In this document: one piece after another, positions 44,179 to 52,937 of the stretch
Numbering within the stretch: the first letter of the stretch is position 1
How the letters are laid out: each line of letters starts with the position of its first letter
Source of the DNA: Natroniella sp046097105
GTDB taxonomy: Bacteria > Bacillota > Halanaerobiia > Halobacteroidales > Halobacteroidaceae
NCBI RefSeq assembly: GCF_046097105.1
Contig: NZ_CP175562.1
Coordinates: 310,001-374,000 of the forward strand
DNA: 64,000 nt
Direction of reading: 5' to 3'
The notes under the pieces: model-generated
What the model was told of the DNA's origin: nothing
The model's database searches: none
The model's input: only the letters and a program-made list of their open reading frames with translations
Position numbers and translations under genes: made by a program

Positions 44179-44529
44179 ATGTTGATATCTGATAAAGAAG
44201 AGGTTGTGAAATTATTAAAAAAACTAAAAAAATCTATCGATCCTTTAGATTTAGACTATGAATTTATTTTTAAGAAAGAAACTAATGGTTTTTTTGGAAG
44301 ATATGGTATTTTAAGAAAGCATATACAAGAAGAGATCAAACAGTTTACTATTGCTAATTATCTTAAAGGACCAGAAAGTGATCATGCAGGATTAGCAGGA
44401 GAAATTTGGGCTTTTAAATTTAATGTAGATGATCATAAATTATATATAAAGTTTAGAAAAGCTGATAATTGTTTTATTTGTTTTCGGATACATCCAGATG
44501 ATGAATCTAAGGAATGTCCTTATGCTTAG
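44179..44529 (+). CDS. Putative toxin of a Panacea-type toxin-antitoxin pair
   Basis: A 116-aa compact alpha/beta protein: an N-terminal helix rich in Lys, FFGRYGILRKHIQEEIKQ, then strands HKLYIKFRKADNCFICFRIH. It lies 21 nt upstream of a zinc-finger/HTH/Panacea antitoxin and has its own AAGGAG box. Position, size and partner point to the toxin. The fold could be MqsR/RelE-like, but no RNase signature is clear. I do not recognise a named family. Confidence 0.5.
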   Translation: MLISDKEEVVKLLKKLKKSIDPLDLDYEFIFKKETNGFFGRYGILRKHIQEEIKQFTIANYLKGPESDHAGLAGEIWAFKFNVDDHKLYIKFRKADNCFICFRIHPDDESKECPYA

Positions 44530-44550
44530 TTAAAGAAGGGGGGAGTAATT

Positions 44551-45552
44551 ATGGAGAAGTTTTGTCCAGAATGTTTACAAAAGCAAAAATTCAAAAAAAT
44601 TAAAGATGAAATTATTCATGAGGTCAAAAATGAAAGTTTTACAAATGAAATTAAAAAAATTATTTGTGAAAAATGTGGAGAAGAAATAATTGAAGACGAA
44701 GAATTTGATAAAAGTTTATTAATGGCGTTTAATAAATATCGGGAAAAATATAATTTGCTTTTTCCTTCTAAAATAAAGAGTATAAGAAAAAAATATGATT
44801 TAAGTCAAAGAGATTTTGCTGATATTATCGGATGTAGTGTAGCAACAATCAATCGATATGAGAATGGAGCTTTACAAGATAATGTTCATGATCATTTAAT
44901 AAGACTTATTGATAATCCTGAAAATATGGACGCTATTATTAAGAAAAACAAAGATAAAATAAAAACTAAAACTATTAAAAAAATGAAGAAAAAACTATCT
45001 GAATTAATAAAAGAATCTAAAAAAAGCAAATTAAAATCGACATACATCGAATTTCTTCAAGATTTTGAAGAGCGATTTACTGGATTTAAAAAATTTAATA
45101 TAGAAAAAATGGCGAATGTTATTGTTTTTTTTACTGGGGAAATTCCTAATCTACCTAAAAGTAAACTTTTGAAATTAATATGGTATTCTGAGTTTGTTAA
45201 CTTTAAAAGAACATCATTATCTATTTGTGGAACTCCTTTTCAACATTATAAGTATGGTCCTGTTCCATTACGTTTTAAACATTTACTTGCTATTATTGAA
45301 GAAGATTTAAATGCGATTACCCATGAAGAAATTTTTCATCCATATATGGGAGAAGTATTCAAGGCTAATATTGAATTTGATAAAAGTTTATTTTCAGAAG
45401 AAGAAATTGAAACTTTAAACTTGGTGTATAATCAATTTAAGGATTATACAGCTTCTGAAATATGTGCTAGATCTCATGATGAAAAAGGATACCGAGAAAC
45501 AAATCATGAGGATTTAATTCCTTATGACTATGCTGATGCAATTTCCATATAA
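44551..45552 (+). CDS. Antitoxin: MqsA-like zinc finger + XRE HTH + Panacea/SocA (DUF4065) domain
   Basis: A 333-aa protein. Two CxxC pairs (CPECLQ; CEKCGEE) form an MqsA/YgiT-like zinc finger at 5-45. An XRE domain follows at 75-115 (LSQRDFADIIGCSVATINRY). The C-terminal Panacea/DUF4065 domain (about 175-325) has NLPKSKLLKLIWYSEFVNF and FQHYKYGPVPLRF. Panacea domains neutralise many unrelated toxins. It should repress its own operon and inactivate the product of the gene upstream. Confidence 0.8.
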   Translation: MEKFCPECLQKQKFKKIKDEIIHEVKNESFTNEIKKIICEKCGEEIIEDEEFDKSLLMAFNKYREKYNLLFPSKIKSIRKKYDLSQRDFADIIGCSVATINRYENGALQDNVHDHLIRLIDNPENMDAIIKKNKDKIKTKTIKKMKKKLSELIKESKKSKLKSTYIEFLQDFEERFTGFKKFNIEKMANVIVFFTGEIPNLPKSKLLKLIWYSEFVNFKRTSLSICGTPFQHYKYGPVPLRFKHLLAIIEEDLNAITHEEIFHPYMGEVFKANIEFDKSLFSEEEIETLNLVYNQFKDYTASEICARSHDEKGYRETNHEDLIPYDYADAISI

Positions 45553-45559
45553 ATCATTT

Positions 45560-45756
45560 TCTTCGACTAGTTTCCCTACCACCAATGGGAAGTCGTGAAC
45601 CACGAGGATATCCAGGCTAGAGTGTTTAAATGGAGTATGTAGTTCAGGAGAAAAGCACTCCTGAATCACATCTTTTAATAAAAGCGTTAACTAGTATCTT
45701 AAAAAGAGAATATCTGATTCAACTAAACTATCATCTTTTATGGTGATAGTTTTTTA
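45560..45756 (+). ncRNA. Candidate small structured RNA ending in a terminator
   Basis: A gene-free segment holding several hairpins: TTCCC / GGGAA (45,570-45,591) and TTCAGGAG / CTCCTGAA (45,642-45,665). It finishes with ACTATCATC / GGTGATAGT plus six T (45,727-45,756), a good intrinsic terminator. It could be a separate small RNA or just a structured 3' UTR of the toxin-antitoxin operon. Confidence 0.35.
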
Positions 45757-46180
45757 TTACAAGGCTGGTCATCGGCCCGCAGGGTAGGACGATCCTTAGT
45801 CGTTAAAGGAGACACTCTGTTGTGTGAAGTCGGCTGGAATACTAATGGTGTTGGCCCTATTGCTAAACTCTTTAATCTATTATTACTATGCAAATATTCC
45901 ATAACAAGTATAAATGTATATCAAAGACTGATGATTAAAATTATTTTCACTTGATTTTATGGATAATCAACATGAAAGATAAAGAGATGTAAGCAAAAAA
46001 ATATTTGAAAAAGGTTAACTTTTATGCTACTATAAAGATGAATAAAAATACAATAATTTAATAATTTGGATCTAAAACTGCATGAAAACCTAAAAAAAAT
46101 AAGATTGAACAGAGAAAAGTCAAGGGCCAACAGCCTTTGACTTTATTTTTTTGCTATTAAGAAGGAGGTGTTGTCAGCAA
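45757..46180. other. Non-coding region upstream of terS; possible cos/packaging site
   Basis: The stretch 45,760-45,860 is GC-richer than its surroundings (GGCTGGTCATCGGCCCGCAG; GACGATCC / TAGTCG). The rest is AT-rich. Phage cos or pac sites normally lie just upstream of the small-terminase gene, so this is the natural candidate. No reading frame of note. Confidence 0.3.
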
Positions 46181-46765
46181 ATGAATAATGAAGAGATTAA
46201 GATCATTAAATGTAGTGGTAAGAAGGTTGATAGTAGTAGGTGTAGCAGAAAAAATGAGGTTAGTGTAGACTTTAAAGGTAAGTGGTATTGCTGGCAGCAC
46301 CAAGATAGGTCACAGCATGTCACAGATGTGTCGATTAAGGAGTTAGATCAGAATCAGCTTAAGGCTATTGATCTTCTTATCTCAGGTGAGTTTACTAAAA
46401 CAGAGATAGCTAATAAGTGTGACATCAGTAGAAGGCAGTTATATAGGTGGCTAGAGGATGAGTTCTTTAAGGAAGTTTATTATCAGAGGTTAGATGAGAT
46501 TAAGGATAAGTTTAATCCTAAGTTGTTGAATATGATTAATGGGATTATGGATTCTGCTAAGGTTGATAAGATAGAGGATGAGTTGGATAAGATTGATGCT
46601 TTAGAGAAGTTATTTAAGTTGTATCAATTATTAAATGGTGAGGCGACTGATATTATTAAAGGGGATTTTAAGCATCAGGGAGATATGAACTATAGGATTG
46701 ATCTGTCTTATATGAGTGATGAAGAGTTGGAGAAAGAGCTAAAAAAATTGAGAATTGAGAGTTAG
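46181..46765 (+). CDS. Phage terminase small subunit
   Basis: A 194-aa protein. A zinc-finger-like N-terminus (IIKCSGKKVDSSRCSRKN ... WYCWQH) precedes a helix-turn-helix (TKTEIANKCDISRRQLYRWL, near 80-100) and a helical oligomerisation region, as in phBC6A51-type small terminases. It should bind the packaging site and hand DNA to TerL. ATG 46181 follows AAGGAGGTG. Confidence 0.75.
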   Translation: MNNEEIKIIKCSGKKVDSSRCSRKNEVSVDFKGKWYCWQHQDRSQHVTDVSIKELDQNQLKAIDLLISGEFTKTEIANKCDISRRQLYRWLEDEFFKEVYYQRLDEIKDKFNPKLLNMINGIMDSAKVDKIEDELDKIDALEKLFKLYQLLNGEATDIIKGDFKHQGDMNYRIDLSYMSDEELEKELKKLRIES

Positions 46766-46867
46766 AGAGCAATTAAGAATTAAAAGTCAAATACAAAAGT
46801 TAAGATCAGAAGAAGATAATTTATTGGAATAGATAAGCAAAGAAACTATGAGTAGTGTGGTGATAGT

Positions 46868-48301
46868 ATGGATAGAAAAGAGAAGGAGCGATTGTTGATT
46901 TTTGAGCGGGAGAGGAGGATTAGGAGGGCGAGAGTTAACTTATGGGAGTTTTGTCGGGTGTTGGCCCCTGATTTTTATCGGGAGGGAAGGTGGCATTTGA
47001 AGTTGTTATGTGATACTCTACAAGCTCTTTATGAGGGTAGGTTGGTTAAAGAGGATGGGAGTCCTTATAGAAAGTTAATGATGAATATGCCACCACGCCA
47101 TGGAAAATCTAGGACTTTGATTAATTTCTGTATGTGGGCATTGGGTAAGGATAAGACCAATAAAGTAATCACTTGTAGCTATAATGATGATGCGGCAAGT
47201 GATTTTTCTCGTTATACCAGAGATGGGATAGCTCAGGAGAAGACTTATCCTCATGAGATCATCTATCAAGATATCTTTCCTGAGAGTAGAATCAAGAAAG
47301 GAAATGGGTCATATCAGCAGTGGGCTTTGGAAGGTGAGTTCTTTAATTATAAGGGTGCTGGAATTGGAGGGAGTATTACAGGGAAGGGTTGTAATATCTC
47401 AATAGTTGATGATCCAGTCAAGGATGCAGAGACGGCACTTAATGCTAGGGCTTTAGATAAGATTTGGACTTGGTATAGTGGGACTTTTCTTTCTCGTAAG
47501 GAGGAAGGGGCAATTGAGATTGTTAATATGACCAGATGGGCCAAGAAGGATATCTGTGGTCGGATATTGGTTGGCCCGGAGGCTGATGAGTGGTATCTAT
47601 TGAAGTTGGAGGCTAAGGATGAGGAAGGAGAGATGCTGTGTCCTGACCTTCTCTCAGAGAAGAGTTATCAGAGTTTAAAGGTTAATATGGTGCCAGAGAT
47701 ATTTAAGGCTAATTATCATCAAAAGCCAATAGATCAGAAGGGTAAACTCTATAGTCACTTTAGTACTTATACCGACTTGCCAACAAGTGAAGAAGGGCAA
47801 AGGCTGATCTCTTATATTGATACTGCTGATCAAGGTGATGATTATCTTTGTGCGATAGTAGGGGTGGAGTGTGAGGGAGAGATTTATATAGTTGATATTC
47901 TTTATACCAAGGAGGGAATGGAGGTTACTGAACCCCAGACAGCAGAGTTCTTGCTTAGAAATAGGGTTAATAGCGTTAAGATTGAGAATAATAATGGTGG
48001 TAGGAGCTTTGCTCGGAATGTAGAGAGGATATTGTGGGAGGATTATCAGACAAGAAGGATTGACCTGCAGTGGTTTCACCAGAGTAAGAATAAGAAGGCA
48101 AGGATTATATCTAATAGTAGTTTTGTGATGAATCATATCTATTTTCCAGAGGATTGGAAGAATCGTTGGCCCAACTACTATGAGGCGATGAACTCTTATC
48201 AGAAATCAGGAAAGAATAGAAATGATGATGGCCCAGATGCAACGACAGGGTTGGCTGAGATGGTCAGTGAAGGGTTTGAGTTGATGATAGGGAGAGTTTA
48301 A
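46868..48301 (+). CDS. terL: Phage terminase large subunit
   Basis: A 477-aa packaging motor. The ATPase carries Walker A in MPPRHGKSRTLINF, Walker B-like CNISIVDDPVKD, and the coupling segment IEIVNMTRW. The C-terminal RNase-H-like nuclease has SYIDTADQGDDYLCAIVG, a middle acidic SVKIENNNGGR and NDDGPDATTGLAE. Length normal, no damage. It starts the head-gene operon. Confidence 0.93.
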   Translation: MDRKEKERLLIFERERRIRRARVNLWEFCRVLAPDFYREGRWHLKLLCDTLQALYEGRLVKEDGSPYRKLMMNMPPRHGKSRTLINFCMWALGKDKTNKVITCSYNDDAASDFSRYTRDGIAQEKTYPHEIIYQDIFPESRIKKGNGSYQQWALEGEFFNYKGAGIGGSITGKGCNISIVDDPVKDAETALNARALDKIWTWYSGTFLSRKEEGAIEIVNMTRWAKKDICGRILVGPEADEWYLLKLEAKDEEGEMLCPDLLSEKSYQSLKVNMVPEIFKANYHQKPIDQKGKLYSHFSTYTDLPTSEEGQRLISYIDTADQGDDYLCAIVGVECEGEIYIVDILYTKEGMEVTEPQTAEFLLRNRVNSVKIENNNGGRSFARNVERILWEDYQTRRIDLQWFHQSKNKKARIISNSSFVMNHIYFPEDWKNRWPNYYEAMNSYQKSGKNRNDDGPDATTGLAEMVSEGFELMIGRV

Positions 48302-48326
48302 GAGCAAGGGATAAGAGGTGATAATT

Positions 48327-48533
48327 ATGCTTAAGTATTTTAGAGAAGTTTTATTATGTTTGGCTTTGATTGTTGGGTGGGGCTTAGTTACTTGGGCTTT
48401 GGCTGATCTGTTTGGGGTTTGGGTTATAAAGTTGAGTGTTGGAGGGTTGTTATTAGGGTTGGTGGGATATAAGTTTATTTTGAAGGTCTTTAGTTATGGG
48501 GTTTATTCTTTGATGGTTGAGGAAGAGGATTAG
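48327..48533 (+). CDS. Small phage membrane protein
   Basis: A 68-aa protein with two hydrophobic helices (about 6-28 and 34-52) and an acidic tail. ATG 48327 follows AGAGGTG. It lies between terL and portal, where short membrane proteins of unknown function are common. Confidence 0.6.
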   Translation: MLKYFREVLLCLALIVGWGLVTWALADLFGVWVIKLSVGGLLLGLVGYKFILKVFSYGVYSLMVEEED

Positions 48534-48577
48534 GCTAAGGGATAAGCTTTTATTATACCTTGCATTTGAAAGGGGTG

Positions 48578-49756
48578 ATGAATATTAATATTTTTAAGAA
48601 GGTGGCTAAGGGGTTGAGGGTTGAGGCTAATGGAAATAGGCCGAGGCTGTTACCTAGTTATAGAGGGGGCAAGCCGGAGTTTAAAAATTGGGATACTGGG
48701 AGAGCGATTAGGGAAGGGTTTAAGGCATCGAGTTATGTTTACGCTTGTGTTTATCGGATTATGAAGACTGTGGCTAGTGTGCCTTTGAAGGTTTATGAGG
48801 ATGGGGAGTATAATCCTGAGCATCCATTACAGATTTTGTTGGACGATCCTCATCCTTTTTATAGTATGCAGGATATTATGGAGAGGATGGCAGCTCACCT
48901 TTATTTGGGAGGGAATTCAATTATTAAGATTGTAAGGCTGGAATCGAAGGGAGGACTACCGGTAGAGTTATTTCCACTGGATCCCGATAAAGTTGGCCCG
49001 GTGGCTGATCAGAAGAAATTTATTAGCCATTATGAGTATAATGTTGGGGATAGGGTGGAGAGATTAGAGTTTGAGGATGTAATTCATGGGATGTTTACTG
49101 ATCCTGCTAATCCATATTGGGGGATGAGTCCACTCCAAGCAGCTGCAGCTATTGTTGATACTGATGTGGAGGCGATTAAGTGGAATAAGGTTACTATGCA
49201 GAATCGGGCTATTACAGATGGGGTATTTGCTTTTAAGCATGATCTGACTGGCCCTCAGTATAAGGAAGCTAAAGAGCATGTAAGGGAGCAATATAGTGCT
49301 AAGGGTCGTGGTCCATGGGTCTTGGGTAATCAGGTTGATTATATTCCTATGAGTTTATCTCCTACCGAGATGGACTTTATCCAATCAAGGAAGATGACAA
49401 GGGAGGATATTTGTTCTATATTTCAAGTACCACCTCCAATGGTGGGGCTGTATGAGAAGGCTACTCTTTCTAATATTGAGACTGCAAGGAAGATATTCTG
49501 GCTTGATGGAATTATTCCTTATTTAAAAGATGTCTTGGATACCTTTAATAAGAGTTTGGCTAAGGAGTTTGGTGAGAATGTAGAGATTAAGGCTGATACG
49601 AGTATGGTTAAGGCTTTACAGGAGAATTTAAATGAAAAGGTTGAGGCTGCTTATAAGTTTAAGCAGATGGGCTGGTCGTTGGATGAGATTAATGAGCGAT
49701 TGGATTTAGGATTTAATAATTTAAGGAATCAGGAATCAGGTGATGCTAAAAATTAA
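48578..49756 (+). CDS. HK97-type portal protein
   Basis: A 392-aa portal subunit. Typical segments: ASSYVYACVYRIMKTVASVP, EHPLQILLDDPHPFYS, GNSIIKIVRLESKGGLP, WGMSPLQAAAAIVDTD, RKMTREDICSIFQVPPPMVG. It forms the dodecameric DNA gate of the procapsid. ATG 48578 is chosen; the AAAGGGG box is rather close, so the true start could differ by a few codons. A terminator follows immediately, unlike most phages where the protease gene comes next. Confidence 0.92.
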   Translation: MNINIFKKVAKGLRVEANGNRPRLLPSYRGGKPEFKNWDTGRAIREGFKASSYVYACVYRIMKTVASVPLKVYEDGEYNPEHPLQILLDDPHPFYSMQDIMERMAAHLYLGGNSIIKIVRLESKGGLPVELFPLDPDKVGPVADQKKFISHYEYNVGDRVERLEFEDVIHGMFTDPANPYWGMSPLQAAAAIVDTDVEAIKWNKVTMQNRAITDGVFAFKHDLTGPQYKEAKEHVREQYSAKGRGPWVLGNQVDYIPMSLSPTEMDFIQSRKMTREDICSIFQVPPPMVGLYEKATLSNIETARKIFWLDGIIPYLKDVLDTFNKSLAKEFGENVEIKADTSMVKALQENLNEKVEAAYKFKQMGWSLDEINERLDLGFNNLRNQESGDAKN

Positions 49757-49760
49757 AGCT

Positions 49761-49812
49761 GAGGGGAAGGGGGTTACATCTGAGGGTTAGGTGTAAATCC
49801 CCTCTTTTTTTA
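49761..49812 (+). terminator. Terminator after portal
   Basis: Outer stem GAGGGGA / TCCCCTC and inner TTACA / TGTAA with a following run of eight T. It splits the head operon, so the protease-capsid genes need another promoter or read-through. Confidence 0.8.
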
Positions 49813-49993
49813 TTCTTTGTTTAATTCGTAATAACCTTCTCTTTTCGAAGTAGAGGGGAATTGTCTTTAATGATCCTGCGGGGTGTTGTCTGATCTTGTT
49901 ATCTAGGCCTTTCATCATTCTATTAATCCTACTTATGTACTCTTCAGCTGTGGGTAGTTCAAAGAATAAAGATAATTGTTGATGTTTTTTCAT
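49787..49993 (-). CDS. Small basic protein on the opposite strand
   Basis: A 68-aa, highly charged protein (LSLFFELPTAEEYISRINRM ... LRIKQRIKKEG) with AAGGGAG 11 nt before the ATG at 49,993. It is the only - strand gene in the late region and marks the left edge of inserted cargo between portal and protease. Function unknown, possibly a regulator of the neighbouring RNA. Confidence 0.45.
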   Translation of the reverse strand: MKKHQQLSLFFELPTAEEYISRINRMMKGLDNKIRQHPAGSLKTIPLYFEKRRLLRIKQRIKKEGIYT

Positions 49994-50124
49994 ATAATTA
50001 TAACTCCCTTAATTAAGTTATTGCCTTACATTTATATTTTCCCACTTTCATAGCTAAAATATACTAAAATGTAATAGATAATATAAAAAGATGGCAGATT
50101 TTGAAGAATGGTGTAACATAAGTT

Positions 50125-50925
50125 GGCCCTCAAAACATTCTCTCCCCACCCATAATTTTTTTGTTGCTGGAAGGAGAAAAAGTCAAGGAGGAACGCAAGG
50201 ATGAGTAGTCCTTTACTTTTTGGACTGGAAGCATAGAATGGGGAATGGTGGTGGAGAGGGGTTTAGGTTTTTAGCGATATTCCAAGGCATGATGGGGAGC
50301 TGGGTTTGTAGTTAGATATGGACGTAGCATAATATTTTTCGATATGATGTGATGTTACGAATACTTTAAGCTACCCATGATGCCTCTAGCCCCTACCTTG
50401 ATTTGTTTGATTGGAAGGGGGCTGCTAGGTAGTTCGGAGGGAAACGGAGAACTATTTTGCAGCATTACCATATAGTATCGAGTTAGAACAGATTGGGTTT
50501 TATCTCCCGGAAGCAACCTGAGGATAGATGAGAAACTGATGCGTCATTTCTCATTGCCTCAAATCGTTTCCCTCAATCTTCTCTCTCCCCCATTTTTAAT
50601 GCAACCTTTTTGGCGAAGTGGTTTGTCGAGCCTGTCCGGGAAGGGAGTTAAAGGGAGTGGGGGTTTGGGGGAGAGGGAATGAGGGAGACAATGGGGTTGC
50701 TGGAGGGGATTTTTAAACATTAGCTGATCGGGTTGTTAAATCTTTTCTTAAAATTAAAGCCTGTCCCGGTTGAAGGAGTGGAAAGCAGTATAGATACCGG
50801 GTGGTGACTTGTTCTTTAGTCAGCTTGTAGCTATGCTGTCTTGGAGCGACTGAAACTGGGTCATCGCAATTAGGGATAGTGGTACTGAGTGTTAGTGTCA
50901 GTACTACTATCCCGTTTGTTTTTGG
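50125..50925 (+). ncRNA. Candidate giant ornate structured RNA (GOLLD/ROOL-like in character)
   Basis: About 800 nt without a reading frame, clearly GC-richer than neighbours, with many mutually compatible long helices. These are CTCTCCCCACC (50,140) with GGTGGTGGAGAG (50,247); AAAAAGTCAAGGA (50,176) with TCCTTTACTTTTT (50,209); GGCATGATGGG (50,286) with CCCATGATGCC (50,374); TAGTTC / GAACTA (50,430-50,454); ATGAGAAA / TTTCTCAT with a TGCG loop (50,528-50,554); a 22-bp purine/pyrimidine helix (50,567-50,593 with 50,666-50,689); CCCGGT / ACCGGG (50,765; 50,796). It ends with a strong terminator. Size, prophage location and complexity fit giant ornate RNAs. Membership in a known class cannot be judged by eye. 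Confidence 0.6.
50873..50925 (+). terminator. Strong terminator at the 3' end of the large RNA
   Basis: GGGATAGTGGTACTGA / TCAGTACTACTATCCC, 16 bp with one G-U pair, then GTTTGTTTTTGG. Confidence 0.85.
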
Positions 50926-51051
50926 TGTTGGCCCGTCTATTATAAATTAATTTATTCTGTATTATCTTTTAAATTAAAGTAAAATAAGGTATAATATAAT
51001 TATAAACTATTATAAAAATGAATAAAGACACCTAGTAATAGAAAGGGAGAT

Positions 51052-51897
51052 ATGATGGAAGAAAAATTATTAGATCCCAAAGTTGATTTTGTCTTTAAAA
51101 AGATATTTGGTTCGGAAAAAAGACCAAATATATTGATTGCATTTTTAAATGCTGTATTTGAAACTAAAGGTACAGAAAAAGAAATAATAAAGGTAAAGAT
51201 AGATAATGCTGAGATTAATAAAGATTGGGATGAAGATAAGTTATCTCGTCTAGATGTCAAAGCAACTGCCAATAACAATAAGAAAATAAACATAGAAGTC
51301 CAGTTGAAAAATCAATATAATATGACAAGAAGAAGTCTTTATTACTGGTCTAAATTATATTCATCACAGTTGAAAAAAGGTCAAGAATATAGTGAGCTAA
51401 ATAAGACAGTAGCAATTAATATTCTTAATTTTAATTATTTGAAAGGGATAGAAAAGTATCATAATTGTTTCTTGTTAAAAGAAAAGGAGACTAATCAAGT
51501 ACTAACAGATTTAGAAGAGATACATTTTATTGAGCTACCTAAATTAGATGAAAGCAAGTACCAAGATGAAGATGATATAGATAATAAATTGATTCCTTGG
51601 CTATTATTTTTAAAAAATCCAAAGAGTGAGGTGGTAAAGATGATTGAAGAGAGAATAAAGGAATTAAAAGAAGCTGCTGAGACTCTTGAAGTATTAAGTC
51701 ATGATGAAGAATCTAGGGAGTTATATGAAGCGAGACAAAAGGCAATTCATGACCATATAAGTAATATAGAAGGAGCTAGAAGAGAAGAAAGACAAAGGTT
51801 AGCTAAAAATTTGTTAGATATATTAGATGTAGAAACAATATCTGAAAAGACTGGATTAAGTATAGAGGAAGTTAAAAAATTAAAAGAAGAAATTTAG
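51052..51897 (+). CDS. Rpn/PD-(D/E)XK nuclease family transposase-like protein
   Basis: A 281-aa protein. Start motif LLDPKVDFVFKKIFGSEKRP, then the nuclease core DVKATANNNKKINIEVQLKN (Asp...E-x-Q) and RRSLYYWSKLYSSQLKKGQ. The C-terminal half is a charged coiled coil with EARQKAIHDHISNIEGARRE. These Rpn-type proteins cut DNA and are linked to recombination and phage-encoded or anti-phage functions. It lies just after the large RNA, with GGGAG ahead of the ATG, and has its own terminator. Confidence 0.82.
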   Translation: MMEEKLLDPKVDFVFKKIFGSEKRPNILIAFLNAVFETKGTEKEIIKVKIDNAEINKDWDEDKLSRLDVKATANNNKKINIEVQLKNQYNMTRRSLYYWSKLYSSQLKKGQEYSELNKTVAINILNFNYLKGIEKYHNCFLLKEKETNQVLTDLEEIHFIELPKLDESKYQDEDDIDNKLIPWLLFLKNPKSEVVKMIEERIKELKEAAETLEVLSHDEESRELYEARQKAIHDHISNIEGARREERQRLAKNLLDILDVETISEKTGLSIEEVKKLKEEI

Positions 51898-51944
51898 TAT
51901 TAATAATCTAATTATGAATACTGATATTGATAAATTGAGATATA

Positions 51945-51977
51945 GAGTCAGCAGGAGAAATCCTGTTGGCTCTTTTT
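51945..51977 (+). terminator. Terminator after the Rpn-like gene
   Basis: GAGTCAGCAGGA / TCCTGTTGGCTC stem with a GAAA loop and TTTTT. The remaining 51,978-52,199 holds only the leader of the protease gene. Confidence 0.85.
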
Positions 51978-52199
51978 ATAGCTTAAGTACTAGATAGATA
52001 AAAAGAAGTGATTTGAAACATGTGAGCCTAAGATAGAAAGTAGTAGAAGAAGATAAGAGAGATGAGAGAGTTGGCCCGAGGGGGATTATTTTTGAGAATA
52101 AAGTTGATAGAAAAATGATAGTTAAATACTTATTGTAGTTGATATAATTTAAAGTGAAGAAGTTTTATTAAAGGGATAGAGTAGAAGGTAGGTGATTAT

Positions 52200-52823
52200 A
52201 TGCAATACAAAACCAAAAGAGTTCCATTTGAACTCAAGGATTTTGATCAAGAAACAGGTGTTTTCACTGGTTATGCTGCTGTCTTTGGTAATGTAGATGC
52301 TGGTGGAGATTCAATTCAAGCCGGTGCTTTTAGCAAAACATTAAAAGAGAACAAAGATAGAATCAAAATCTGTTGGCAGCATGATCCTTATAGTCCAATT
52401 GGGAAGCCAATTGAGATGAAGGAAGATAAGAAAGGATTATATGTTAAAGGGCAGATCAGTGACACTTCATTGGGGAATGATGTAAAGATATTGATGAAAG
52501 ATGGGGTGATTAATGAATTAAGTATTGGCTATGATACTGTGGAGAAAGAGTGGAAGGATGGTATTAGGCATTTAAAGGAGATTAAGTTATATGAGTTCAG
52601 TCCGGTTACCTGGGCAATGAATGATGAGGCTTTGATTACTTCTGTTAAATCTAATTATGAAATGAAGAAGGTGCTTAATAGGTTTGCAGATGTTTTAGAT
52701 AGATTCTTAGAGAAGACTGAAATTAAAGAGGAGGAGAGTAGAGATTTAGAAATGGATAGATTAATCAATTCAATTGATAGCCTAGAAAAGAATATAGGAA
52801 GTAAGCTGAAGGAGGCTAATTAG
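52200..52823 (+). CDS. HK97-family prohead protease
   Basis: A 207-aa peptidase of family S78. Segments FTGYAAVFGNVDAGGDSIQ, CWQHDPYSPIGK (catalytic His) and GVINELSIGYDTVE (catalytic Ser) match the family. It trims the capsid delta domain during head maturation. It is normally adjacent to portal but is separated here by 2.4 kb of cargo. Confidence 0.93.
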   Translation: MQYKTKRVPFELKDFDQETGVFTGYAAVFGNVDAGGDSIQAGAFSKTLKENKDRIKICWQHDPYSPIGKPIEMKEDKKGLYVKGQISDTSLGNDVKILMKDGVINELSIGYDTVEKEWKDGIRHLKEIKLYEFSPVTWAMNDEALITSVKSNYEMKKVLNRFADVLDRFLEKTEIKEEESRDLEMDRLINSIDSLEKNIGSKLKEAN

Positions 52824-52937
52824 TCTTCTTTTTTATTATTAAAGAGCCAAGATTTATATGCTGTTCTTGAAGGTGTTGTTTAGATTTTTTTTAGAGTTTT
52901 ATTGGTTTTTAACTAAATTAATAGGAGGTAATTAAAT

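Noticed and set aside
44179..44529. Named call of MqsR toxin
   Set aside because: The partner has an MqsA-like zinc finger, but the small protein lacks convincing MqsR residues, so only a generic toxin call was made.
47675..48136. Long (153-aa) frame antisense to terL
   Set aside because: It overlaps a clear terminase in full, has no ribosome site and a non-protein-like composition.
50125..50925. Group II intron as explanation of the structured region
   Set aside because: No domain V-like hairpin, no GTGYG start and no reverse transcriptase gene were seen. A covariance search would settle it.
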